Positions 30,325 to 38,509 of a DNA stretch of 52,946 bases are shown one piece after another (position 1 is the stretch's first letter; each line of letters opens with the position of its first letter). The notes under the pieces are model-generated. The model did not search any database. It saw only the letters and a list, made by a program, of their open reading frames with translations, and was not told the DNA's origin. Origin of the DNA: an uncultured Bacteroidota bacterium. Lineage in GTDB: Bacteria; Bacteroidota; Bacteroidia; Chitinophagales; LD1. The translations under genes and the position numbers were made by a program. Location of the stretch: contig CAIOTH010000090.1 in assembly GCA_903861145.1 (NCBI GenBank), positions 1 to 52,946 of the forward strand, in the 5' to 3' direction.

Positions 30325-32781
30325 CTACTGGCCTTTCTTTATACCTGTAATCTGGAACTCAGTTCTACGGTTAATAGCGCGGCCTGCCGGGTCATCTTTG
30401 CCATCTTCGGTAGTATTAGGCACTTTAGGACGGGTTTTTCCGTAACCCTTAGCAACCAATCTATCTTTAGCAATGCCTTTAGTAATAAGATAGGCAACGC
30501 AACTTTCGGCACGCGCCTGAGATAGTTTCATGTTACCTTCATCCGAACCAATAGCATCGGTATGGGCGCTCAATTCGATAATGAATGAAGGGTTTTCAAC
30601 CAAAATCTGATAGAGGTTATCCAATACAGCTTTTGAGTTCTCGGTTAAAGTAGATTTACCAAATTCATACAATACGTTTTGCAGCGTATAACTTTTGTTC
30701 AACTCTAACTTGGCAATGGCAATATCCTTTCGGATGGTATCCATAGTCCCAAGGTTTGTTGTGGTTAAATCCGTGGTTTTTGCAAAATAGCCTTCTTTGC
30801 GAACAACAATTTTATAGGTTCTATCCATATCCAAATCGAATGCGTAATATGGATTACTCTTCATAAAGTTATTGGTCTTCTGCATACCGTTGGGCGATAT
30901 TTCGAGCAATTCAACACTGGCGTCGCTCACACCATCAAGTTTGCCCTCTTCCGAAACCAAACCCTTAACAGTATACATGGCTTTGTGCGCATAGATATTA
31001 TCCTTTATCGTGTCTTCTTCAGGCAATCCTCTCGTACTTACCGCTTCCATCTTAGGTTGAAAACCTTCTCTGTCAACTTCAACTATATAATCTGTTTCAG
31101 GATCCAGTTTAAAGAAGTATGCTCCGTTACTTGCTCCGTTATTGCCACCATTACCGGCATTGTTACCACCATTACCGCCAGTATTGTTAACCGCATTTGA
31201 GCCGGAATTAGATGAGGCATTGTGAGGTGCTACACCCGGCACATGTGCTGAACCTTGCGGTCCATCCTGTACGGAAACCAAAACCTTAGAGCCATCCGGC
31301 ATTTTTTTGTATAGCTTGAATGTAGCGTTGGTAATTATTCCTCCGCTCTCACCTTCTTTCATAGCAAGTCCCTCAACGGCGAGGTGGTAGTTAGCCCAGT
31401 AATAAACATCATCTGACGCCGTTTTTATTCCATTTAAAGGCACACCGCCTTCGCGATTAGAAACCATAAAACCATTGGTTTGATCTAAACCGCGCGAATA
31501 GTAAATATCGTCAGCACCGGTATTAACCTTTTTACCCAGATTTTCAGGTGTTGTCCAGCTAAGGTCAGGGTTTTCTGTACTTTTAAATATATCGTAACCA
31601 CCAAAACCCGGCAAGCCGTTCGAGCTGAAATACAAAGTTTTGGTACTGTCGTCAAAGAAAGGAGTTACTTCATCACCCGCGGTGTTTATTGACCCATTTA
31701 CATGCATTGCGGGCTTAAAGTCGCCATTTTGAAGTCTGGAGGTAAACCAAATGTCCAAACCACCGGTGCCTCCCGGACGATCGGAAACAAAGTAAATCAT
31801 TTCAGTTCCGTCATCGGCAATTCTAACTGCCGGTTGGGTAGCGGTAAATTTTTCTTTTGAATTTACCGTTTCTGGCAACCGCGTTACATTTGTAAATTGG
31901 CCGCTTTTATAATCTGCAACATATATATTGCATAATGAGCGATTATCATCTACTTCCAGACATTTGGTAAAATAAAACCTGTCCATCGCAGCATTAAAAG
32001 TTCCATTACCTATATTATAACCATCGGTATTTACGTCTTTATTAGCAATTGCCTGACCTTCACCCCAGGTATCACCGTTCTTTACGCTGTGTTTAATTTC
32101 ATACACGGCCTGGGCTTTAGGCCCGTTGACAAAAATCAAAGTGTCCTTGGCATTTCTTAAAGAAGAATAGTATAGTTCGTTTTCGTTTACTGCAAACGGG
32201 GCGCCTTGGTTATATGCTTTATTTACTCCGGGGCCTGCATTGTACAATTTAACTTTCGCCTTTGGGCCTGTTTTAGCGTACTCGCAACCAGCTACCTGAA
32301 GCATAGCGAGTTTTTTCAGCTTATCGGTAGAATCTTTGGGCGTATAACTTTGTGCGAACTTGGTTAAATGCTCAATAGCTTCATCGTATTTTCCGTTACG
32401 GTGCAATACGTCTCCAAAATAGAATTCGCCCTTGTTAAACAAAATCTTGTCTTCATCAGCCCATTTTTTGGTATTTGCTTTCTCGCCGGGCTTAATACTG
32501 TAAAATTTGCGGAAGAAAACCTCGGCATTTTCATAATCGCGTGACTGCAGAAGCGACATAGCTAAACCAAAGTTGGCAGAGCGGTTTGCTGAATCCTGGC
32601 GAACAACATCGCGATAGTGTTCGGCTGCTGTATAGAAATATGACTCGGCATAAAACTTATCAGCAATCTTCAATTCAGTTCTAGGCTGGGTATCGGGGGC
32701 AGTAAGCTTAAATTTTTTTGCAGAAACAAATGTGCAGTTCAAAATTAAAGCAGAAACTGTCAGCGCTATTATCTTCTTCAT
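30325..32781 (-). CDS. PorE-like outer-membrane-associated protein (TPR, PD40 propeller, CRD, OmpA C-domain)
   Basis: An 818-residue exported protein: signal peptide (1-21), TPR-type helical repeats (about 35-150), a WD40/PD40 propeller (about 180-450) with blades such as IYFVSDRPGGTGGLDIW and LYFSSNGLPGFGGYDIF, a carboxypeptidase-regulatory-like domain (about 590-680) and an OmpA C-terminal peptidoglycan-binding domain (about 700-818) with SAHTDAIGS and LSQARAESCVAYL. This order matches PorE, which links the type IX secretion machine to peptidoglycan. An Asn/Gly-rich linker sits at about 522-555. It follows the PorP/SprF gene on the same strand; several paralogues per genome are normal, so it need not be the core PorE. 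Confidence 0.85.
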   Translation of the reverse strand: MKKIIALTVSALILNCTFVSAKKFKLTAPDTQPRTELKIADKFYAESYFYTAAEHYRDVVRQDSANRSANFGLAMSLLQSRDYENAEVFFRKFYSIKPGEKANTKKWADEDKILFNKGEFYFGDVLHRNGKYDEAIEHLTKFAQSYTPKDSTDKLKKLAMLQVAGCEYAKTGPKAKVKLYNAGPGVNKAYNQGAPFAVNENELYYSSLRNAKDTLIFVNGPKAQAVYEIKHSVKNGDTWGEGQAIANKDVNTDGYNIGNGTFNAAMDRFYFTKCLEVDDNRSLCNIYVADYKSGQFTNVTRLPETVNSKEKFTATQPAVRIADDGTEMIYFVSDRPGGTGGLDIWFTSRLQNGDFKPAMHVNGSINTAGDEVTPFFDDSTKTLYFSSNGLPGFGGYDIFKSTENPDLSWTTPENLGKKVNTGADDIYYSRGLDQTNGFMVSNREGGVPLNGIKTASDDVYYWANYHLAVEGLAMKEGESGGIITNATFKLYKKMPDGSKVLVSVQDGPQGSAHVPGVAPHNASSNSGSNAVNNTGGNGGNNAGNGGNNGASNGAYFFKLDPETDYIVEVDREGFQPKMEAVSTRGLPEEDTIKDNIYAHKAMYTVKGLVSEEGKLDGVSDASVELLEISPNGMQKTNNFMKSNPYYAFDLDMDRTYKIVVRKEGYFAKTTDLTTTNLGTMDTIRKDIAIAKLELNKSYTLQNVLYEFGKSTLTENSKAVLDNLYQILVENPSFIIELSAHTDAIGSDEGNMKLSQARAESCVAYLITKGIAKDRLVAKGYGKTRPKVPNTTEDGKDDPAGRAINRRTEFQITGIKKGQ

Positions 32782-32811
32782 CGTTTATAATTTAATGTGT
32801 CCTTTATATTC

Positions 32812-32841
32812 AAAAAAACCCGCAGGGTGATGCAGGTTTTT
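32812..32841 (-). terminator. Hairpin between the PorP-like and PorE-like genes
   Basis: On the minus strand AACCTGCA/TGCGGGTT (one G-T wobble) with a 6-nt loop, followed by TTTTTTT. It has full intrinsic-terminator form, yet the next gene starts only 30 nt further with no recognisable promoter, so partial read-through is likely. Confidence 0.72.
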
Positions 32842-32865
32842 AATTTAGAAGCGTTTAGTATTTAA

Positions 32866-33930
32866 TTAAAATCTGCTGCTAGGTAAAGACTTGTTAGCCT
32901 TGTAAGACTTGATGCTTTCACCGATGTATGACAGAGAAAGTTCAAATGCGCCCCTGTTGGTTGTTGAGGTGCTTAAACCTGATATGTTAGCATCGTATGA
33001 AAATCCAAGATTTACATTACGGAACTGCAATTTAACCATTGGAATAACTGCATCAGGAGTGCTACCACCTGAACGGTAACGGAGGCCTACGCTAATACTG
33101 TTGTTATTTCTAAAGCCAGTATTGAAATAATAAGTTGCAGCTAAACCAGGCAAGTATTCAGCAAAAGGCTGTTGGTTCATGTAAAGAATGTCGGGAGTTA
33201 TTGACCATTTCTTTTCTTTTCCCAATGCAATTTCCAAATTCAAGTCGGCATCGAACCTGCGAGGCAGAATGGCGCTACCGGTACCTGTAAGTTGAGAAAC
33301 CACTAATGATTGATCGGGAGTTATAAGGTGGTAAGCACCGAAACCAACGCCCAATTTCACCTTGTCTTTAAAGTTTGATTTCCAGTATAAACCGGCGTTA
33401 AAATCGAATTTGTATACACCGTGAGTAAAATTCTCTCTTGAAGCTAATGAGTTGGTTTCGTTATAGCCATTGAACTGATCGGCAAACAAAGGATTTGTAA
33501 TCGTAGTTTGAAGAAAAGCGGCCTGTAAGCCTAAAGATAACCTGTGTTGTCCTTCAGCACCAAAACCCTTGTGATAAGCTACCGTAAGGTCAGCACTGGT
33601 ATTAGTTAATTGCGCCGAACCTGAACGATCGTTGAAAAAGCCTACACCAATTGCCAACTTATCGTTTTTTAAATACCCCTCTAAAAGGCAAAAATCGATA
33701 TCAGCCCCTACCGTTTGGTACCCGGCGCTTCCTAACGCGCTGTTCCATTGACTTCTGTAGATGGCCGATAGTCTATAACTGCCCTCGTAATTACCCACTA
33801 ATCCGGGGTTTACAAGCGAAGCCTGAGAGTTGTATTGCGAAAAGTGTAAGTCTTGCCCATTTGCCTGAAATGTTGCAACCACGATGGCTACCAATAAAGC
33901 ATTTTTGGCTAAAAAAGTAAAAAGACGCAT
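32866..33930 (-). CDS. T9SS-associated PorP/SprF family outer membrane protein
   Basis: A 354-residue beta-barrel protein. The start is the ATG at 33930: it opens a signal peptide (MRLFTFLAKNALL to about FQANGQ), and the promoter's -7 box at 33960-33967 lies downstream of the alternative ATG at 33981. The mature protein begins DLHFSQYNSQASLVNPGLVG, the family's signature, followed by alternating amphipathic strands and FFNDRSGSAQL. PorP/SprF proteins help deliver or anchor specific T9SS cargo; F. johnsoniae SprF serves SprB. Its partner here is the adjacent PorE-like gene; a SprB-repeat protein is encoded 24 kb away. Confidence 0.92.
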   Translation of the reverse strand: MRLFTFLAKNALLVAIVVATFQANGQDLHFSQYNSQASLVNPGLVGNYEGSYRLSAIYRSQWNSALGSAGYQTVGADIDFCLLEGYLKNDKLAIGVGFFNDRSGSAQLTNTSADLTVAYHKGFGAEGQHRLSLGLQAAFLQTTITNPLFADQFNGYNETNSLASRENFTHGVYKFDFNAGLYWKSNFKDKVKLGVGFGAYHLITPDQSLVVSQLTGTGSAILPRRFDADLNLEIALGKEKKWSITPDILYMNQQPFAEYLPGLAATYYFNTGFRNNNSISVGLRYRSGGSTPDAVIPMVKLQFRNVNLGFSYDANISGLSTSTTNRGAFELSLSYIGESIKSYKANKSLPSSRF

Positions 33931-33959
33931 AGAGTCAGGATTTGTTAATGAATGTAAGT

Positions 33960-33991
33960 CAAATTTATGAAAGGTTTTCAATTCAGCAAGA
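33960..33991 (-). promoter_or_regulatory. Promoter of the PorP/PorE-like operon
   Basis: On the minus strand CTTG (33987-33990), a 19-nt spacer and TAAATTTG (33960-33967, full TAnnTTTG match). The 12-nt palindrome AAGAAATTTCTT (33988-33999) overlaps the -33 element and could be an operator. Confidence 0.68.
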
Positions 33992-34014
33992 AATTTCTTT
34001 AGTAAGTGGATTAA

Positions 34015-35382
34015 TTATTTGTTCACAGCAAGCATCATCATTCCATGGCGTGGCCTTAGTGTTACCATGGGTTCGCCGTCCACCTCAAAGCCGGGTTTAA
34101 GCTTAAACCTGAATCGCCGGTATAATGTTATGAGTATCAGTTGCATTTCGAGCATAGCAAAGTTGTTTCCAATGCATATTCTAGGACCGCCCCCAAATGG
34201 GAAATAAACATATTTGTCAATACTTCCTCTTGTTTCGGGGGCAAATCGCTCTGGCTTAAATTTTAAGGGTTCATCCCAGTATTTTTCGCTGCGATGCAGG
34301 TAAATTAGTGGAATTAACACATTAGTCTGCTTTTCTATTCTAAATCCTCCTATTTCATCCTCTTCAATAGTCCTTCGTCCTACGCTCCAAACTGCCGGAA
34401 ACAGGCGCATACTTTCTTCAATTACCTGGTGTACATATGCAAAACTACTGACTGTATTAAATCCCAAAGCGACTCCGGCATTCAGCTTTTCATCAATTTC
34501 ACGAATCATTTTCTCCTCAATTTCGGGGTGTTGTGAAAGCAGATAAAGAGTCCAGGTTAGTGCATTGGAAGAGGTTTCATTACCGGCAATAAAGATAGTC
34601 ATCAACTCATCGCGCAGTTGCTTATTATCCATGCTTTCACCGGTCTCTTCGTCGCGCGCATCCATAAGCATAGAAAGCAAATCATCTTTTGATATACCTT
34701 CCTTTCTTCTCTTATCAATTATCTCGTATACTACATTGTCTAATATCTGTAAAGCCCTGCGTTCTTTTAAATTAAAAGGTGTTGGGAAAATGGATGGAAT
34801 CCTAATCGGGCGCCTCAATTTTTCCATTGTTATTTCATTCAAAATGGCTATCTGCTTTCCAACTATATCAGCCTTATCATCTACACCCGAGCTGAAAATA
34901 GCTTTGGATATAACATCAAGTGTTAAGGCCGTCATCTCGGGCAAAACATCAAAATATTCACCGGTGGCCGCGTATTTGGAAAATTTCGTGGCTGCTTTTT
35001 CCGCCGCTTCAATCATCATAGCGGTAAGCTCTTCAAGTTTTTTTCGATGAAATGCCGGTTGAATTAAGCGGCGTTGCTTTTTCCAAAAATCGCCCTCACT
35101 GGTTAGCAAACCATTGCCCAGTAATGATTTCAATAAATCGTAAGCGAGGCTTTTTGTATAATTTTTATTGTTATCTAGTAAAATATACCTTGCCAAATCG
35201 GGACTGGAAACCACAGCAACCTTATGTAACGGAACAGACAAACTGAAAATATCGCCGTACTTTTTGATGAAAAAATCCATTTGCACCAAAGGATTTTTTT
35301 TAATCAGATATCCGCTTCCGAAAAGCCAGTGTTCTTCTTCGGGAAAAGGGGGAAGGGGCTTTTTAACTACTGCTGTTGACAT
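34015..35382 (-). CDS. Cytochrome P450
   Basis: A 455-residue soluble haem monooxygenase. The I-helix oxygen-activation motif is AGNETS (about 265-270), the K-helix ExxR is EESMR (about 320), the meander contains FKPERFAPE, and the haem-binding loop FGGGPRICIG places the thiolate ligand at C403. It has no membrane anchor. The overall pattern is that of bacterial class P450s near the CYP4/CYP102 side, often fatty-acid or terpene hydroxylases; the substrate is unknown. Its ATG lies 20 nt inside the 3' end of lgt, so it is translationally linked to lgt. No ferredoxin or reductase gene is adjacent. Confidence 0.94.
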   Translation of the reverse strand: MSTAVVKKPLPPFPEEEHWLFGSGYLIKKNPLVQMDFFIKKYGDIFSLSVPLHKVAVVSSPDLARYILLDNNKNYTKSLAYDLLKSLLGNGLLTSEGDFWKKQRRLIQPAFHRKKLEELTAMMIEAAEKAATKFSKYAATGEYFDVLPEMTALTLDVISKAIFSSGVDDKADIVGKQIAILNEITMEKLRRPIRIPSIFPTPFNLKERRALQILDNVVYEIIDKRRKEGISKDDLLSMLMDARDEETGESMDNKQLRDELMTIFIAGNETSSNALTWTLYLLSQHPEIEEKMIREIDEKLNAGVALGFNTVSSFAYVHQVIEESMRLFPAVWSVGRRTIEEDEIGGFRIEKQTNVLIPLIYLHRSEKYWDEPLKFKPERFAPETRGSIDKYVYFPFGGGPRICIGNNFAMLEMQLILITLYRRFRFKLKPGFEVDGEPMVTLRPRHGMMMLAVNK

Positions 35383-36634
35383 GGTTTACCGGTTCAGTTT
35401 TTTTATACTTGTTATAAAGGTAAACTGTTCCGGCAATTCCGGTGGCAAACAATGCTATGGAGATTAATTCGCTTTGCTTAAACGCCATGCCCAGCACATG
35501 ATATAAATCTCTGCCTGAAAGGTCGCGCCATTGCTCGATTGAATAACGTTGCATGCCAATAAGTATCATAAACACCGCGAACAATATTCCGGGCTTGTTG
35601 GTAAGGCGTTTTCTTAAGGCCCAAAGAATAAGGAAAACAGCAGTACACATTAAGAACTCGTATATGGGCGTAGGATAAACTGCATTGGCCAAAAAATGGC
35701 AATGATCTTCGTTGCACCCCTTTATTACACTACCCGGGTCGTAGTCAACAATGTTATTCTCGTAATGGCTGCTCCATAAAAATTGAGGAACCCAATCTGG
35801 TTTGAGGTGCAAATTTGCAACGCCCCAATCACCATCGCCAGCAGTTTGACAGCCCATTCTTCCAAGGCCGTTGGCCATCATAAAGCCCGGTGCAATGGAG
35901 TCGAAAAAGGGAGCGAGATTAAACTTTTTCCAGCGGGCATATACCAAAAATCCGAGGCCAGCACAAATTAAGCCGCCATAGATAGACAAGCCACTGAAAA
36001 TTGAGCCGGCAGGATCCTGCCAAAAGTTTTTATAGTCCTCGGGGCTCTCCAAAAAATTGAAAAGATTGGAGCCTAAAACACCAAGTACCAAAGCAATAAT
36101 TAATAAGTCCCCAATGCTATCGGAGGGATAGACCATTATCTTTTTCGTAATAACCGCTGAAAGCTTTTCTTTATTGCGGGCATAGTAGTAATAAAAGGCA
36201 AGGGCTCCACCACCCAAAATGCCGCCTATATAACTGCCATATGTAAAAACGGACAGCACCTTTTGAATCAAGTTACCATCGCCATTGGCAAGCATATAGG
36301 ATGAAAATGCCAACTGCTTAGTGCGGAGCATTTCGTGAAAAACGAAGATGCCGGAGATTTTAAAAAATACTACAAAGCCAAAAAGGAAGTAAAATAATAC
36401 CTCCAAAACCTTTGGTGCTTCCCCTTCAGTTATTTCAACTTCAACGCCGGTAAGCAGGCCAAGCGCTTCTCGCCTTTTCATCTCTTTTACAGACAGCGTT
36501 GCTGCGACAAAAAAACCAACAGCCACCCAAAACCCATAGCTATAAAGAGGCAAAAACCTAAAATCGGCCCAAGGGGACTGGTGAAAGGCAAAGTATATCC
36601 AGTCGGTAATTTTAGGATAGCAGCGTAATAACAT
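35363..36634 (-). CDS. lgt: Prolipoprotein diacylglyceryl transferase
   Basis: A 423-residue polytopic inner-membrane enzyme that transfers diacylglycerol from phosphatidylglycerol to the lipobox Cys, the first step of lipoprotein maturation. The Lgt signature is NGLGRMGCQTAGDGDWG (255-271), with R259 at the essential arginine position, and IYGGLICAGLGFL precedes it. It is longer than the about 290-residue E. coli enzyme, with an extended N-terminal and middle loop (for example 53-75 and 105-125), as often seen in Bacteroidota. The last 20 nt overlap the P450 start. It lies 159 nt downstream of mtaB on the same strand. Confidence 0.92.
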   Translation of the reverse strand: MLLRCYPKITDWIYFAFHQSPWADFRFLPLYSYGFWVAVGFFVAATLSVKEMKRREALGLLTGVEVEITEGEAPKVLEVLFYFLFGFVVFFKISGIFVFHEMLRTKQLAFSSYMLANGDGNLIQKVLSVFTYGSYIGGILGGGALAFYYYYARNKEKLSAVITKKIMVYPSDSIGDLLIIALVLGVLGSNLFNFLESPEDYKNFWQDPAGSIFSGLSIYGGLICAGLGFLVYARWKKFNLAPFFDSIAPGFMMANGLGRMGCQTAGDGDWGVANLHLKPDWVPQFLWSSHYENNIVDYDPGSVIKGCNEDHCHFLANAVYPTPIYEFLMCTAVFLILWALRKRLTNKPGILFAVFMILIGMQRYSIEQWRDLSGRDLYHVLGMAFKQSELISIALFATGIAGTVYLYNKYKKTEPVNHVNSSS

Positions 36635-36691
36635 TCAGCGTTTATTTTAATATGGGGCTAAAGAGCAAAAAATATTGAAACGAATGAAATA

Positions 36692-36722
36692 GAACGCTGA
36701 TTTATTATGATTGTTATGATTT
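36692..36722. repeat. Short dispersed repeat downstream of mtaB (copy 1)
   Basis: Begins GAACGCTGATTTATTATGAT; 28 of 31 positions match the copy at 38158-38188. The two copies lie in direct orientation on either side of mtaB. Confidence 0.7.
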
Positions 36723-36793
36723 AAAGACAATGATTAAAATCAAAACATAAAACCCGGTTTAAATACTTGTTAATTGATTGTGGGACTTTCCTT

Positions 36794-38131
36794 TTATGCT
36801 ACAGAATTTTGGAGAGCCGGAATAAGGCCATTTATATATCCGAAATCGGAAACCTTAGTGAGATTAACCGTTTGAATGGTATTAACCAATTGCTCATTGT
36901 ATGGCATTGCAACCTTAATATAGTTATCAGTAAACCCATACATTATTCCTGAATCATTTTCAGATTCGAAAAGGGCTTTGCGTTCGGTATTAAGATGTTC
37001 AGCATAAAACTTGCGCTTCTTCTTTTCAGATAGAATACGGAGCATTTTGTTTCGCTCTTTGCGTTCGACCTGTGGCACTATGGGCGATATGTTTAAAGCC
37101 CGTGTATTCGCCCGTTCGCTATAAGTAAATACGTGCAGGTATGATACATCAAGGTCGTTAATAAAATTGTAGGTTTCTAAAAACTGCTCATGTGTTTCGC
37201 CGGGGAAGCCAACTATTACATCAACACCAATACATGCATGAGGCATCATTTTTTTAATAAACTCAATTCTATCCTTGTATAGTTTGCGCAGGTATTTGCG
37301 GCGCATCAGCTTCAAAATTTTATCGGAGCCGGATTGCAAGGGAATATGGAAATGAGGCATGAATTTATCGGAGTTGGCAACAAAACTGATAATGTCGTTT
37401 GTAAGCAAATTGGGTTCGATGGATGATATCCTCCAACGCTCTACTTCTTCAATTTTTTCAAGCTGTTGTACGAGTTGAAACAGATTTTCGCCGGTGCGTT
37501 CGTTCCCATCGGCTGTTTTTCCGTAATCGCCAATGTTTACACCGGTTAGCACAATTTCTTTTACACCGGTTAATGCCACTTTACGGGCGGTTATAAGTGT
37601 TTGCTCAATTGAAGTGCTGCGGCTTTTGCCACGGGCCAGGGGGATGGTACAGAAGGAGCAAAAATAATCGCAACCATCCTGAACCTTTAAAAAGCTTCGG
37701 GTGCGTTCGCCATAGCTATAAGCTTCGGAGTAAAAACCTACTTCGCTAATATCGCCGGCAATAACCAATGGCTGTTGTTGCTCCTCCAACTGCTCTATGT
37801 ATTCGTTTATCTTAAATTTCTCGTTGGCGCCAAGCACTAAATTAACACCCGGTATTTGTGCTATTTCTTCGGGCTTCAGCTGGGCATAGCAGCCAACTAT
37901 AATCACTTTCGCGTCGGGATTGGTGCGCAAGGCGGACCTTACAATCTGACGCGTTTCCTTATCGGCATTTTGGGTTACCGAGCATGTGTTAATGATGTAA
38001 TAATCGGCTACATCCCCAAACTCAACTTTCTGAAAGCCCTTTTCGACCAAAATGCGGCCAATGGCCGAGGTTTCGGAAAAATTGAGCTTGCAACCAAGGG
38101 TATGTAAGGCTATTTTACGATTGTAATACAT
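36794..38131 (-). CDS. mtaB: tRNA (t6A37) methylthiotransferase MtaB
   Basis: A 445-residue radical-SAM enzyme that adds a methylthio group to t6A37 in tRNA to give ms2t6A. The N-terminal UPF0004 domain carries C14, C50 and C81 for the auxiliary cluster, and the radical-SAM CxxxCxxC is C154-x3-C158-x2-C161 in GCDYFCSFC. The C-terminal TRAM-like part ends near NTIQTVNLTKVSDFGYING. The spacing of the Cys triad and VLTGVNIGDYG favour MtaB over MiaB or RimO. The ATG at 38131 is used; a TATTTTCG box ends 7 nt upstream, implying a very short or absent leader. It is flanked by direct short repeats. Confidence 0.92.
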   Translation of the reverse strand: MYYNRKIALHTLGCKLNFSETSAIGRILVEKGFQKVEFGDVADYYIINTCSVTQNADKETRQIVRSALRTNPDAKVIIVGCYAQLKPEEIAQIPGVNLVLGANEKFKINEYIEQLEEQQQPLVIAGDISEVGFYSEAYSYGERTRSFLKVQDGCDYFCSFCTIPLARGKSRSTSIEQTLITARKVALTGVKEIVLTGVNIGDYGKTADGNERTGENLFQLVQQLEKIEEVERWRISSIEPNLLTNDIISFVANSDKFMPHFHIPLQSGSDKILKLMRRKYLRKLYKDRIEFIKKMMPHACIGVDVIVGFPGETHEQFLETYNFINDLDVSYLHVFTYSERANTRALNISPIVPQVERKERNKMLRILSEKKKRKFYAEHLNTERKALFESENDSGIMYGFTDNYIKVAMPYNEQLVNTIQTVNLTKVSDFGYINGLIPALQNSVA

Positions 38132-38137
38132 GGGGTG

Positions 38138-38145
38138 CGAAAATA
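38138..38145 (-). promoter_or_regulatory. Candidate -7 box of mtaB
   Basis: TATTTTCG on the minus strand, identical to the atpD box and also followed by CACC. It ends 7 nt before the mtaB ATG. No TTTG at normal spacing. Confidence 0.4.
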
Positions 38146-38157
38146 CAAAATACAATG

Positions 38158-38188
38158 GAACGCTGATTTATTATGATGATTATGATTA
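38158..38188. repeat. Short dispersed repeat upstream of mtaB (copy 2)
   Basis: Begins GAACGCTGATTTATTATGAT, in direct orientation to 36692-36722. An inverted partial copy (ATAATTATCATAATAAAC) occurs near 38382-38399, so 38158-38400 may be a composite element. Confidence 0.7.
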
Positions 38189-38289
38189 AATACAGAAATA
38201 TAGATATAACCAATGTAAGAGGCCGTTCTTGTATATAACGGCTCAATACTTGAACATGCCCCTTTTGCCTCATCCCTTTGTCTTCGACA

Positions 38290-38329
38290 TTTCCCTTCTC
38301 CATTTTCGGAGCAAAATGGAGAAGGGAAA
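38290..38329. repeat. CTTCTCC-type hairpin, 17-bp perfect stem
   Basis: TTTCCCTTCTCCATTTT pairs perfectly with its complement across a 6-nt loop (CGGAGC). It follows CCTCATCCC. A shorter relative is at 39532-39552. It lies in the otherwise gene-free 38132-38509 interval between mtaB and the oxidoreductase gene, divergently transcribed. Confidence 0.8.
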
Positions 38330-38509
38330 ACCGTATAATTTGGCCTGTACCCTAAACACCAATTCCGACCCCTTAAAGCTATAATTATCATAATAAACCG
38401 GTGTGCTATCACTGTTATGCCTACTTATTCTTACAATCCACAAAAATGCATGCACATCATTTAGCGTGCTTTGGGGTAATAGTGTTGCATGGCATATAAC
38501 TTCGCTTGT

